Below are positions 8,035 to 16,611 of a stretch of DNA of 64,000 nucleotides, piece by piece (position 1 is the stretch's first letter; the number at the start of each line of letters is the position of its first letter). The notes beneath the pieces were generated by a model. The model was not told the DNA's origin and did no database searches. It saw nothing but the letters and a program-made list of their open reading frames with translations. The position numbers were made by a program, and so were the translations under genes. Origin of the DNA: Ancylobacter sp. WKF20 (GTDB lineage: Bacteria; Pseudomonadota; Alphaproteobacteria; Rhizobiales; Xanthobacteraceae); the NCBI RefSeq assembly GCF_029760895.1, contig NZ_CP121679.1:2356001-2420000 (forward strand), in the 5' to 3' direction.

Positions 8035-8565
8035 TCAGCCCCGGCGCTTGGGGCGCAGGCGGACCACCACGTCGACGCGCGCGACCTCATAGCCTTCCGG
8101 CGGCTCAGGGATACGCTCGACCTCGACCGCCGCGCTGGGAATATCGAGAAGGTGATTCTCGCCTTCCATGAAGAAGTGGTGGTGTTCGGACGGGTTGGTG
8201 TCGAAATAGGTCTTGGAGCCGTCGATCGCCAGCTCGCGCAGCAGGCCCACCTCGGTGAACTGGTGCAGCGTGTTGTAGACGGTGGCCAGCGACACCGGGA
8301 AGCGGGCCTTGATCGCCTCCTCGTGCAGGATTTCCGCCGAGACGTGGCGGTCGCCCTTGGCGAAGAGCAGCCAGCCGAGCGCGAGGCGCTGGCGGGTCGG
8401 GCGCAGGCCGACATCGCGCAGCATGTGGCGCACGTCATGGAACGGGCAGCCGGTACGGCCGGTGCCGGCGCCGTCACGCAGTTTCGCGACCGGGAGCACG
8501 GGCTCCTCGTCATCGAGCACCATGCGGGAAACCGCGATCGGGTGGGGGCGAAGGAATTCGCTCAT
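8035..8565 (-). CDS. irr: Irr, iron response regulator of the Fur family
   Basis: The 176-residue protein has an N-terminal extension absent from Fur, carrying the heme regulatory motif GCPFHDV (Cys40-Pro41). It continues with LRDVGLRPTRQRLALGWLLF and the Fur-type DNA-binding region (PVSLATVYNTLHQF), then the histidine cluster EHHHFF (His128-130), the second heme site of rhizobial Irr. Irr binds iron-control elements when iron is low and is degraded or inactivated by heme. The frame could extend to a TTG at 8577, but the ATG at 8565 is preferred. The heme-uptake locus at 46.7-52.4 kb is a plausible target set. Confidence 0.93.
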   Translation of the reverse strand: MSEFLRPHPIAVSRMVLDDEEPVLPVAKLRDGAGTGRTGCPFHDVRHMLRDVGLRPTRQRLALGWLLFAKGDRHVSAEILHEEAIKARFPVSLATVYNTLHQFTEVGLLRELAIDGSKTYFDTNPSEHHHFFMEGENHLLDIPSAAVEVERIPEPPEGYEVARVDVVVRLRPKRRG

Positions 8566-8693
8566 CTCGTCATCCAACCATCGTAGTCAAGCCCTGCCCG
8601 TTCTCCCGGAAGAGGGAACCGACAGGACCGCATTTCCATTTAAGCACGGAGCGCGCCCGAAAACAGACGTCGGACCCGGCTTTTGTCCCTGGT

Positions 8694-8723
8694 ATTATAT
8701 CTGCACCCCTCGCGCCGGGGCAA
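8694..8723 (-). promoter_or_regulatory. Sigma70-type promoter of irr
   Basis: On the minus strand TTGCCC (8723-8718), an 18-base spacer and a consensus TATAAT (8699-8694) point toward irr. The predicted leader is about 120 bases. Confidence 0.6.
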
Positions 8724-8967
8724 GTTCGCGCGACATGATCGTAATCGTTCCAATCTGCGCCCGCCCCCCATCGGCCGCAACCACGCGCGAGCCGTGTCAC
8801 AGCCGTGACATTTTACGTCCACCGGCACGGATTACCCGGCTTTGAGCGCGCTCCCCCCTGTGTTAGGAAGCCCCGGGAATTCGGCCCGTGCCGACGCGCG
8901 GGCCGCCATTGGTGTCGGCGGCAGGGCGGGTGACCCCGGCCGTTCAAGGGTAGAAGAAACAACAGGT
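8724..8967. other. irr/fabA divergent regulatory region
   Basis: This gene-free stretch holds a perfect palindrome TGTCAC-AGCC-GTGACA (8795-8810), a candidate operator for fabAB. An upstream in-frame extension of fabA from 8842 exists but encodes nothing recognisable, so I treat it as leader. I found no convincing fabA promoter. Confidence 0.45.
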
Positions 8968-9486
8968 ATGACGGGGACGATGACCGGGCGGCAGACGAGT
9001 TTCACCTATGAGGAACTGCTCGCATGCGGGCGTGGCGAGCTTTTCGGGCCGGGCAATGCCCAGCTCCCGGCCCCGCCCATGCTGATGTTCAACCGCATCA
9101 CCGAGATTTCCGAGGATGGCGGTCCGAACGGCAAGGGCCATGTGCGCGCCGAGCTCGATATCAACCCGGACCTGTGGTTCTTCGGCTGCCACTTCATCGG
9201 CGATCCGGTGATGCCGGGCTGCCTCGGCCTTGACGCGCTCTGGCAGCTCGTCGGCTTCCATCTCGGCTGGCTCGGCGCGCCGGGTCGCGGCCGGGCGCTG
9301 GGCGCGGGCGAGATCAAGTTCTCCGGGCAGGTTCTGCCCAGCGTCAAGAAGGTGGTGTACGGCATCGACTTCAAGCGCGTCATGCGCTCCAAGCTCGTGC
9401 TCGGCATTGCCGATGGCTGGCTGGAGGCCGATGGCGAGGTGATCTACCGCGCCGGCGATCTCAAGGTCGGCCTGTTCCAGACCTGA
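8968..9486 (+). CDS. fabA: FabA, 3-hydroxydecanoyl-ACP dehydratase/isomerase
   Basis: The 172-residue hot-dog-fold enzyme makes trans-2-decenoyl-ACP and isomerises it to cis-3-decenoyl-ACP, the branch point of anaerobic-type unsaturated fatty acid synthesis. Visible are the N-terminal [16 protein letters not shown], the catalytic His75 in [11 protein letters not shown] and the catalytic Asp89 in [11 protein letters not shown]. The start at 8968 gives the same length as E. coli FabA. It is followed by fabB and fabI in the usual alphaproteobacterial order, so it is cytosolic and probably co-transcribed with them. Confidence 0.96.
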   Translation: MTGTMTGRQTSFTYEELLACGRGELFGPGNAQLPAPPMLMFNRITEISEDGGPNGKGHVRAELDINPDLWFFGCHFIGDPVMPGCLGLDALWQLVGFHLGWLGAPGRGRALGAGEIKFSGQVLPSVKKVVYGIDFKRVMRSKLVLGIADGWLEADGEVIYRAGDLKVGLFQT

Positions 9487-9623
9487 CGCGCCCCGCGCGA
9501 GGCGCCTCTTGAGGGGGCGCCTCTTGTATGCCGCCCCGCGCGGCGCCATCTCGCCTGCCGTGGCGCCGTCCCGGCGCCACCTTGTGCGTCCTCACCGTGC
9601 CTGTTCTGAAGGAAAGGAAGCCT

Positions 9624-10844
9624 ATGCGCCGCGTCGTCGTCACCGGAATGGGCATCGTCTCGTCAATCGGCAATTCCACCCAGGAAGTGCTGGCCTCGCT
9701 GCGCGAGGGCAAGAGCGGCATCACCCGCGCCGAGAAATATGCCGAGCTGGGCTTCCGCTCGCAGGTGCAGGGCGCCCCGCAGCTCGACGCCAGCGAGATC
9801 GTCGACCGCCGCGCCATGCGCTTCCACGGCGGCGGCACCGCCTGGAACCATGTCGCCATGGAACAGGCGATCCGCGACGCGGGCCTGGAAGAGAACGAGA
9901 TTTCCAACGAGCGCACCGGCCTCGTCATGGGCTCGGGCGGTTCCTCCACCCGCACCATCGTGGAAGCGGCCGACATCACCCGCAAGAATTCCAACCCGAA
10001 GCGCGTCGGCCCCTTCGCGGTGCCGAAGGCGATGGGCTCCACCGCCTCGGCGACGCTGTCGACCTGGTTCAAGATCAAGGGCGCGAGCTATTCCATCTCG
10101 GCGGCCTGCGCGACCACCAATATCTGCATCGGCAACGCCGCCGAGCAGATCCAGTACGGCAAGCAGGACATCATGTTCGCTGGCGGCTGCGAGGATCTCG
10201 ACTGGACCCTTTCCTGCCTGTTCGACGCCATGGGCGCCATGTCGTCCGACTATAATGACCGCCCCTCGGTCGCCTCCCGCCCCTATGACAAGAACCGCGA
10301 CGGCTTTGTCATCTCCGGCGGCGCCGGCGTGCTGGTTCTGGAAGAGCTGGAGCACGCCAAGGCCCGCGGCGCGCGCATCTATGCCGAGATCGTCGGCTAT
10401 GGCGCCTCCTCGGACGGCGCCGACATGGTCGCCCCCTCCGGCGAGGGCGCGGCCCGCGCCATGCGCCTCGCGCTGCAGAATGTGAAGGGCGGCATCGACT
10501 ACATCAACCCGCACGCCACCTCGACGCCGATCGGCGATCTCAAGGAGATCGAGGCGATCCGCGCCGTGTTCGGCGACAAGTGCCCGCCCATCTCGGCCAC
10601 CAAGTCGCTCACCGGCCACTCGCAGGGCGCGACCGGCGTGCATGAGGCGATCTACTCGATCCTGATGATGCAGAACGGCTTCATCTCGGCGAGCGCCCAT
10701 ATCGACGAGATCGACCCCGACTTCGCCGACATGCCGATCGTGCGCGAGCGCGTCGACCATGCGCGGCTCGGCCGGGTGCTGTCGAACGGCTTCGGCTTCG
10801 GCGGCACCAATGCCGTGCTGGTTCTCCAGCACCCGGATGCGTGA
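9624..10844 (+). CDS. fabB: FabB, beta-ketoacyl-ACP synthase I
   Basis: The 406-residue thiolase-fold condensing enzyme elongates the cis-3-decenoyl-ACP made by FabA. The catalytic triad is visible as Cys162 (SAACATTN), His297 ([11 protein letters not shown]) and His332 ([12 protein letters not shown]). The start at 9624 has a strong AAGGAAAGGAAG ribosome-binding region. The frame is open upstream to 9528 without family similarity. It sits between fabA and fabI. Confidence 0.96.
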   Translation: MRRVVVTGMGIVSSIGNSTQEVLASLREGKSGITRAEKYAELGFRSQVQGAPQLDASEIVDRRAMRFHGGGTAWNHVAMEQAIRDAGLEENEISNERTGLVMGSGGSSTRTIVEAADITRKNSNPKRVGPFAVPKAMGSTASATLSTWFKIKGASYSISAACATTNICIGNAAEQIQYGKQDIMFAGGCEDLDWTLSCLFDAMGAMSSDYNDRPSVASRPYDKNRDGFVISGGAGVLVLEELEHAKARGARIYAEIVGYGASSDGADMVAPSGEGAARAMRLALQNVKGGIDYINPHATSTPIGDLKEIEAIRAVFGDKCPPISATKSLTGHSQGATGVHEAIYSILMMQNGFISASAHIDEIDPDFADMPIVRERVDHARLGRVLSNGFGFGGTNAVLVLQHPDA

Positions 10845-10878
10845 CCAGACCCTCGCGGCGGTGGAAGGACGAACCAGA

Positions 10879-11715
10879 ATGAGCCTGATGCAGGGCAAAC
10901 GCGGCCTGATCATGGGTGTCGCGAACGACCACTCCATCGCGTGGGGCATCGCCCGCTCGCTGGCGGCGCAGGGGGCGGAACTCGCCTTCACCTATCAGGG
11001 CGAGGCGCTCGGGCGCCGCGTCAAGCCGCTGGCCCAGAGCCTCGGCTCGGACACGGTGCTGGCCTGCGATGTCGAGGATCTCGCCTCGGTCGACGCCACC
11101 TTCGCCGCGCTGCAGGAGAAGTGGGGCGGCATCGACTTCCTCGTCCACGCCATCGGCTTCTCCGACAAGAACGAGCTGAAGGGCCGCTACGCCGACACCA
11201 CGCGGGCCAATTTCACCCGCACCATGGTGATCTCCTGCTTCTCCTTCACCGAGCTCGCCAAGCGCGCGGCGGCGATCATGCCGAATGGCGGCTCGCTGAT
11301 CACGCTGACCTATGGCGGCTCGACGCGGGTGATGCCGAACTACAATGTGATGGGCGTCGCCAAGGCCGCGCTTGAGGCCAGCGTGCGCTACCTCGCCGCC
11401 GATTACGGCCCGCAGGGCATCCGCGTGAACGCCATCTCCGCCGGCCCGATCCGCACCCTCGCGGGCGCCGGCATCGCCGATGCGCGCCTCATGTTCAACT
11501 ACCAGAAGCGCCACGCCCCGCTGCGCCGCACCGTCACCATCGACGAGGTCGGCGGCGCCGCGCTGTACCTGCTCTCCGACCTGTCGAGCGGCGTGACCGG
11601 CGAGGTGCACTTCGTCGATTCCGGCTACAACATCATCTCCATGCCGCACCCCGACGCGCTGAAGGCGATCGAAGACGCCGAAGCCAGCATCACCGGCGAA
11701 GCCGCGGCGGAGTGA
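10879..11715 (+). CDS. fabI: FabI, enoyl-ACP reductase (NADH)
   Basis: The 278-residue short-chain dehydrogenase-like protein reduces enoyl-ACP in the last step of each elongation cycle. It has GVANDHSIAWGIA at the nucleotide site, Tyr145, and the catalytic pair Tyr155 and Lys162 in YNVMGVAK, the YX6K spacing of FabI. Gly93 in HAIGFS is the residue whose change gives triclosan resistance in E. coli, and it is unchanged here. It begins 34 bases after fabB and probably belongs to the same operon. Confidence 0.95.
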   Translation: MSLMQGKRGLIMGVANDHSIAWGIARSLAAQGAELAFTYQGEALGRRVKPLAQSLGSDTVLACDVEDLASVDATFAALQEKWGGIDFLVHAIGFSDKNELKGRYADTTRANFTRTMVISCFSFTELAKRAAAIMPNGGSLITLTYGGSTRVMPNYNVMGVAKAALEASVRYLAADYGPQGIRVNAISAGPIRTLAGAGIADARLMFNYQKRHAPLRRTVTIDEVGGAALYLLSDLSSGVTGEVHFVDSGYNIISMPHPDALKAIEDAEASITGEAAAE

Positions 11716-11780
11716 GGCGCGGCGGCGTGAGGCGGACATCCGCGACGCTCACCTGCCTGCCCTTGCCGATGATTCAAGAC

Positions 11781-11895
11781 GTCATCCCGGCCGACGCGCA
11801 GCGGAGCGCCGGGATCGTCTGCCATTCACCTGAGGGACGACCGCCGCCACGTTTGCACGCGATCCCGGATCGGCCTGTCGGCCGTCCGGGATGAC
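11781..11895. repeat. Palindromic intergenic repeat, family A copy 2
   Basis: It begins GTCATCCCGGCCGACGCGCA and ends GGCCGTCCGGGATGAC, with GCCGGGATCG and GCGATCCCGGATCGG inside. It is in tandem with copy 3. Together they occupy most of the 316-base gap between the convergent fabI and pheA. Confidence 0.88.
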
Positions 11896-11908
11896 AGCGC
11901 AACAAGTC

Positions 11909-12022
11909 GTCATCCCGGCCGAAGCGCAGCGTAGAGCCGGGATCGGCTGCCATTCTGCTGGGGCGACCGCCGCCACGTCGGCACGCGATCCCGGATCGGC
12001 CTGTCGGCCCGTCCGGGATGAC
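11909..12022. repeat. Palindromic intergenic repeat, family A copy 3
   Basis: It is in the same orientation as copy 2 and nearly identical at both ends, separated from it by 13 bases. The middle segment, about 40 bases, differs more than the ends, as in the other copies. Confidence 0.88.
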
Positions 12023-12031
12023 AGCGCACCC

Positions 12032-12889
12032 CTACTCGGCCGCGCTGAGGGCGATGCGGTAGGGGTGGGCGGGGTAGACGCCGAGGATGCGCAGTTCCTT
12101 GGAGAAGAAGGCGAGTTCTTCCAGAGCCAGCTTCACCGAGGCGTCGTCCGGGTGGCCGACCACATCGGCATAGAACTGCGTGGCGAAGAACTTGCCGTCC
12201 ATCTGGTAGGATTCCAGCTTGGTCATGTTCACGCCATTGGTGGCGAAGCCGCCCATCGCCTTGTAGAGCGCCGCCGGCACGTTGCGCACGCGGAACACGA
12301 AGGTGGTCACCGTCGGCCCGTTATTGGCCGGGGCCCATTCGCCGTCCTTGGCGAGGATGATGAAGCGCGTGGTGTTGTGCGCCTCGTCCTCGATATTCTC
12401 GGCGATGATGTCGAGCCCGTAGATTTCCGCCGCGAGGCGCGAGGCGATGGCGGCCTGGGTCGGGTCGCCCGCCTCGGCGACGAGACGCGCGGAACCCGCC
12501 GTGTCGGCGCCGACGATCGCCTTCAGCCCGAGCTTGCGGATGATGTTGCGGCACTGGCCGAGCGCCATCACATGGCTCTCCACCGTCTTCACCGTCGCCA
12601 GCGAGGCGCCGGGAATCGCCATGAGCTGGTGCGACAGCGGCAGGAAGAACTCGCCGATGATGGTGAGGCCCGAGGTCGGCATCAGATGGTGGATGTCGGC
12701 CACGCGCCCGGCGACCGAATTCTCGATCGGGATCATGCCGAGATCGGCCTCGCCATTCTGCAGCGCGGCGAAGGCGTCCTCGAAGGTGGCGCAGGGCACC
12801 GCCTCATGGTCGGGGAAAACCTCGCGGCAGGCGATGTGCGAATTGGCGCCGGGCTCCCCCTGGAACACGACGGTGCGGCGCAGGCTCAT
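12032..12889 (-). CDS. pheA: Prephenate dehydratase (PheA) with ACT domain
   Basis: The 285-residue enzyme converts prephenate to phenylpyruvate for phenylalanine synthesis. The catalytic domain (about 1-180) has [12 protein letters not shown], the IENSVAGRV segment and the conserved Thr-Arg-Phe in HNTTRFIIL. An ACT regulatory domain (about 195-275) carries the [14 protein letters not shown] motif where Phe binds. There is no chorismate mutase domain, as usual in alphaproteobacteria. Its ATG overlaps the kdsB stop by four bases (ATGA), so the two are one operon. Confidence 0.95.
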   Translation of the reverse strand: MSLRRTVVFQGEPGANSHIACREVFPDHEAVPCATFEDAFAALQNGEADLGMIPIENSVAGRVADIHHLMPTSGLTIIGEFFLPLSHQLMAIPGASLATVKTVESHVMALGQCRNIIRKLGLKAIVGADTAGSARLVAEAGDPTQAAIASRLAAEIYGLDIIAENIEDEAHNTTRFIILAKDGEWAPANNGPTVTTFVFRVRNVPAALYKAMGGFATNGVNMTKLESYQMDGKFFATQFYADVVGHPDDASVKLALEELAFFSKELRILGVYPAHPYRIALSAAE

Positions 12890-13650
12890 GATGCACGTCC
12901 CTGATTGGCGTCCTCGCGCGCGATCAGCTCGCGCGCCTTGACGAGATCCTCCGGCGTATCGACGCCGAGCGGCACCGTGTCGACGATGGCGACATCGATG
13001 CGCATGCCGGCCTCCAGGGCGCGCAGCTGCTCCAGCTTCTCGCGGCTCTCCAGCGGCGAGGGCGGCAGGCTGACGAAGCGCTCCAGCGCGGCGCGGCGAT
13101 AGGCGTAGAGGCCGATATGGTGGAACAGCGGGCCCTCGCCATGAGGGGCGGTGGCGCGGGTGAAATAGAGCGCGCGGAGCCGGTCAGGGGTCAGCGCGCT
13201 GCCGACCACCTTCACCACATTCGGGTTGGTGCGCTCATGTGGATCGGTAATCTCGGCGGTCAGCGTGCCGATATCGACGGCGTCGTCGTCGAGCAGGTCC
13301 ACCGCCGCGCGGATCAGCGCCGGGTCGATGGTCGGCAGGTCGCCCTGCACGTTGACGATGCGCCCGGCCCGGCCCTCGGGGTCGATGGCGGTGAGTGCCT
13401 CGAAGATTCGGTCCGAGCCCGACGCATGGTCGGGCCGGGTCATCACCACCTCGAATCCGGCGGCATCCACAGCCGCGAACACCGCCGCATCGTCGGTGGC
13501 GACCACAACACGGCCGATACCTGCCGCGGCGGAACGCCGCGCCACTTCGACGATCATCGGGCGGCCGCCGACATCGGCGAGCGGCTTGCCGGGCAGCCTT
13601 GTCGAGGCCATGCGGGCTGGAATGAGTATAAGGGCGTCCCTGGCGGACAT
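12886..13650 (-). CDS. kdsB: KdsB, 3-deoxy-manno-octulosonate cytidylyltransferase
   Basis: The 254-residue protein activates Kdo to CMP-Kdo for the LPS inner core. It shows the cytidylyltransferase P-loop [16 protein letters not shown] at the N-terminus, VVATDD, NVQGDLP and a C-terminal VDTPEDL. The frame is open to 13743, but the ATG at 13650 gives the standard N-terminus. It is divergent from the cytochrome c gene and overlaps pheA downstream by four bases. Confidence 0.94.
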   Translation of the reverse strand: MSARDALILIPARMASTRLPGKPLADVGGRPMIVEVARRSAAAGIGRVVVATDDAAVFAAVDAAGFEVVMTRPDHASGSDRIFEALTAIDPEGRAGRIVNVQGDLPTIDPALIRAAVDLLDDDAVDIGTLTAEITDPHERTNPNVVKVVGSALTPDRLRALYFTRATAPHGEGPLFHHIGLYAYRRAALERFVSLPPSPLESREKLEQLRALEAGMRIDVAIVDTVPLGVDTPEDLVKARELIAREDANQGRAS

Positions 13651-13865
13651 AAGCGGGCCTTCGCAACGCAGAAGCGGCCCCCGATCCCGCCCCTCGTGGC
13701 GAAACGTAGCAACCGCGGCGCGCTTATACGGGTTGCACGGCAACCGTCAAAATGATTAGTTCCGCCGCGGCATTGGCGGCTGTTTCAGACGGCTGCTAAA
13801 CTGCGCGCGGGGCGCGGGGAACCTTCGGGAAGGGGCCGCGCCGGGTTTAGGGAGCGAATGTTTCG

Positions 13866-14447
13866 ATGGACAGCTTCGAGCTGAACAAGATTGCGGGAGC
13901 CGTGCTCGGCGTGCTGACCTTCACGCTGGGGCTGAACGTGTTCTCCGACATATTGTTCTCCAGCCACGCGCCGGAGAAGCCGGGCTACGAGATCGCTGTC
14001 CAGGAAGCCGCCTCGGGCGAGGCGCAGGCCGCGGCCACGCCGTCCGTGCCGCTGCCGGAGCTGCTGGCCGCCGCGAGCGCCGAGAAGGGCGCCGCCCAGG
14101 CCAAGAAGTGCGCCGCCTGCCACAACTTCGTCGAGGGCGCCGGCGCCAAGGTTGGCCCGGATCTCTACGGCATTGTCGGCCGCCCGGTCGCCAGCGCGGA
14201 AGGCTTCGCCTATTCCGCCGCGATGAAGGCGCATGGCGGCGCCTGGACCTTCGAGGATCTCGACGCCTTCATCAAGAACCCGAAGGCCGACATTCCCGGC
14301 ACCGCCATGGGCTTCGCCGGCATCGCCAAGGACAGCGACCGCGCCGACCTGCTGGTCTATCTCAACACGCTCTCGCACAGCCCGCAGCCGCTGCCGGCCG
14401 CTGGCGCGGCGCCCGCCGCTGCTCCGGCCGCTGCCCCCGCGCCCTGA
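13866..14447 (+). CDS. cycM: Membrane-anchored cytochrome c (CycM/c552-like)
   Basis: The 193-residue protein has an N-terminal uncleaved hydrophobic anchor (residues about 8-30) and an Ala-rich linker. A class I cytochrome c domain follows, with heme attachment CAACH near residue 79 and the axial Met in PGTAMGFAG. The tail is Ala/Pro repetitive. This is the layout of CycM, which passes electrons from the bc1 complex to the aa3 oxidase at the periplasmic face. It is probably a single gene, with a terminator immediately after it. Confidence 0.9.
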   Translation: MDSFELNKIAGAVLGVLTFTLGLNVFSDILFSSHAPEKPGYEIAVQEAASGEAQAAATPSVPLPELLAAASAEKGAAQAKKCAACHNFVEGAGAKVGPDLYGIVGRPVASAEGFAYSAAMKAHGGAWTFEDLDAFIKNPKADIPGTAMGFAGIAKDSDRADLLVYLNTLSHSPQPLPAAGAAPAAAPAAAPAP

Positions 14448-14463
14448 TCGGGCCGATGAAGCC

Positions 14464-14497
14464 GGGCGGCCGATGCCGCCCGTTGCTTCGATTTTTT
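14464..14497 (+). terminator. Intrinsic terminator after the cytochrome c gene
   Basis: GGGCGG and CCGCCC form a stem (14464-14481), followed ten bases later by a run of six T at 14492-14497. Confidence 0.55.
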
Positions 14498-14688
14498 CAC
14501 GATTCCGTCAGGCCGGCGGCGCTTTGCGCCCCGGCCTTATTCTTTTCATGACGTAACGGTCCATAATCCCCGCGACACGGCGCGGCGCGCCGGGGATGCG
14601 GCGCAGTCGCGCGCACCCGGCACCGCGCCGCACGACGCGTGATGTGAGACGCGGCGTCCAAGAAGCGTGGCCTGAGAAGGATGTGTGC

Positions 14689-16611
14689 ATGACGAGCCGT
14701 TCCGCCTGTTCCCCCGCCCCCGTCCGGCTGATGGCCTCGCGCCGGCACATGCTGGCGGCCCTGTGCGGAGGCGCCGCGCTTCTCGGCCTCGCAGTGACCG
14801 GCCCCGCCGGCGCGCAGGAGGCTAGCCCGGCCGCGGCGCCGGCGAAGGAATGGAGGCACGGCCTCTCCTTGCTCGGCGAGCCGAAATACAAGCCCGGCTT
14901 CGCCCATTTCGACTATGTGAACCCGGATGCGCCCAAGGGCGGACTGCTGCGCCTCTCGGTCGACGGCACCTTCGATTCGCTGAACGATCTCATCCCGCGC
15001 GGCACGCCGGCCTCCGGCCTCCAGCTCATCTATGACACGCTGATGACCCCCGCCTCCGACGAGGTGGCGACCGAATATGGCCTGCTCGCCGAGGCGGTGA
15101 GCTACCCGGCCGACTTCTCCTCCGTCACCTACCGCCTGCGCCCGGAGGCCAAATGGCATGACGGCCAGCCGGTGACCGCCGAGGACGTCGTCTGGTCCTT
15201 CGAGCAGATGACCAAGAACAACCCGCGCATGGGCTATTACTACAGCCATGTGAAGGGCGCCGCCGTCACCGGCGAGCGCGAGGTGACCTTCACCTTCGAC
15301 CAGACCGGCAATCGCGAGCTGCCGCAGATCGTCGGCCAGATCCGCGTGCTGCCCAAGCACTGGTGGACCGCCACTGACGCCTCCGGCAAGCCGCGCGACA
15401 TCAGCCAGGGCACGCTGGAAATCCCGCTCGGCTCCGGCCCCTACAAGGTCAAGCAGGTGACGCCCGGCCGCTCCATCTCGTTCGAGCGTGTGGCGGATTA
15501 CTGGGGCAAGGATCTGCCGGTGAACATCGGCACCAACAACTTCGCCGAGCAGCGCTACGAGTATTTCCGCGACGGCACGGTGGAGCTCGAGGCGTTCAAG
15601 GGCGACCAGTACGATTTCCGCGTCGAGACCTCGGCCAAGGACTGGGCGACCGCCTATGACTTCCCGGCGGTGAAGGAGGGCCGCGTGGTGCTGGAGGAAT
15701 TCCCCAACCGCGCCTCCGGCTCGATGCAGGCCTTCATTCCGAACCTCCGCCGCGAGAAGTTTCAGGACCAGCGGGTGCGCCGGGCGCTGAACCTGGCGCT
15801 CGACTTCGACGGCATGAACCGCACGCTGTTCTTCGGCCAGTACAAGCGCACCTCCTCCTATTTCCAGAATACCGAACTCGCCTCCTCCGGCCTGCCGCAG
15901 GGCCAGGAATTGGCGATACTGGAAAGCGTGAAGGACAAGATCCCGGCCAGCGTCTTCACCACGCCCTACACCAACCCGGAAGGCTGGAGCGAGGGCCTGC
16001 GCCGCGGCAATCTGCGCGAGGCGGCGAACCTGCTGCGCCAGGCCGGCTATGAGGTGAAGGGCGGCAAGCTGGTCAACGCCAAGGGCGAGCCCTTCACGCT
16101 GGAAATCCTCATCGCCAACCCGGCCTTCGAGCGCGTCGCGCTCTATTACAAGCCCTCGCTGGAGCGGCTCGGCATGACGGTGAATGTCCGGCAGGTCGAC
16201 ACCTCGCAATATATCAACCGCCTGCGCGCCCGCGACTTCGACATGATCATCACCGGCTGGGGCCAGTCGCTTTCGCCCGGCAATGAGCAGCGCGATTTCT
16301 GGGGCTCAGCCGCCGCCGATCAGGAAGGCTCGAGCAATTATGCCGGCATCAAGGATCCCGGCATCGACGCGCTGATCGAGAAGGTGATCTACGCCAAGGA
16401 CCGCGCCGAACTCGTCGCCGCCACCCGCGCCCTCGACCGCGTGCTGCTGGCGCATGAATATGTGGTGCCGAGCTGGAACTATCCGAACATCCGCACCGCC
16501 CGCTGGAACCGCTTCGGCCATCCCGACAAGCTGCCGGAATATTCCTTCTCCTTCCCCGACATCTGGTGGTGGGACGCGGAGAAAGCCGCCAAGACCGGGG
16601 GCGCCCGGTGA
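14689..16611 (+). CDS. yejA: Peptide ABC transporter periplasmic binding protein (YejA type), first copy
   Basis: The protein is about 640 residues of the SBP_bac_5 family. A signal sequence (MLAALCGGAALLGLAVTG, ending near AGAQ) precedes the mature part. Family markers include the HGLSLLGEPKYK start of the mature domain, FAHFDYVNPDAPKGG, a LGSGPYKV segment and a C-terminal WNYPNIRTARWNRFG. YejA proteins deliver oligopeptides (microcin C in E. coli, antimicrobial peptides in rhizobia and Brucella) to YejBEF in the membrane. The ATG at 14689 has AGAAGGA upstream. It is coupled to a second, divergent copy by a GTGA overlap. Confidence 0.92.
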   Translation: MTSRSACSPAPVRLMASRRHMLAALCGGAALLGLAVTGPAGAQEASPAAAPAKEWRHGLSLLGEPKYKPGFAHFDYVNPDAPKGGLLRLSVDGTFDSLNDLIPRGTPASGLQLIYDTLMTPASDEVATEYGLLAEAVSYPADFSSVTYRLRPEAKWHDGQPVTAEDVVWSFEQMTKNNPRMGYYYSHVKGAAVTGEREVTFTFDQTGNRELPQIVGQIRVLPKHWWTATDASGKPRDISQGTLEIPLGSGPYKVKQVTPGRSISFERVADYWGKDLPVNIGTNNFAEQRYEYFRDGTVELEAFKGDQYDFRVETSAKDWATAYDFPAVKEGRVVLEEFPNRASGSMQAFIPNLRREKFQDQRVRRALNLALDFDGMNRTLFFGQYKRTSSYFQNTELASSGLPQGQELAILESVKDKIPASVFTTPYTNPEGWSEGLRRGNLREAANLLRQAGYEVKGGKLVNAKGEPFTLEILIANPAFERVALYYKPSLERLGMTVNVRQVDTSQYINRLRARDFDMIITGWGQSLSPGNEQRDFWGSAAADQEGSSNYAGIKDPGIDALIEKVIYAKDRAELVAATRALDRVLLAHEYVVPSWNYPNIRTARWNRFGHPDKLPEYSFSFPDIWWWDAEKAAKTGGAR

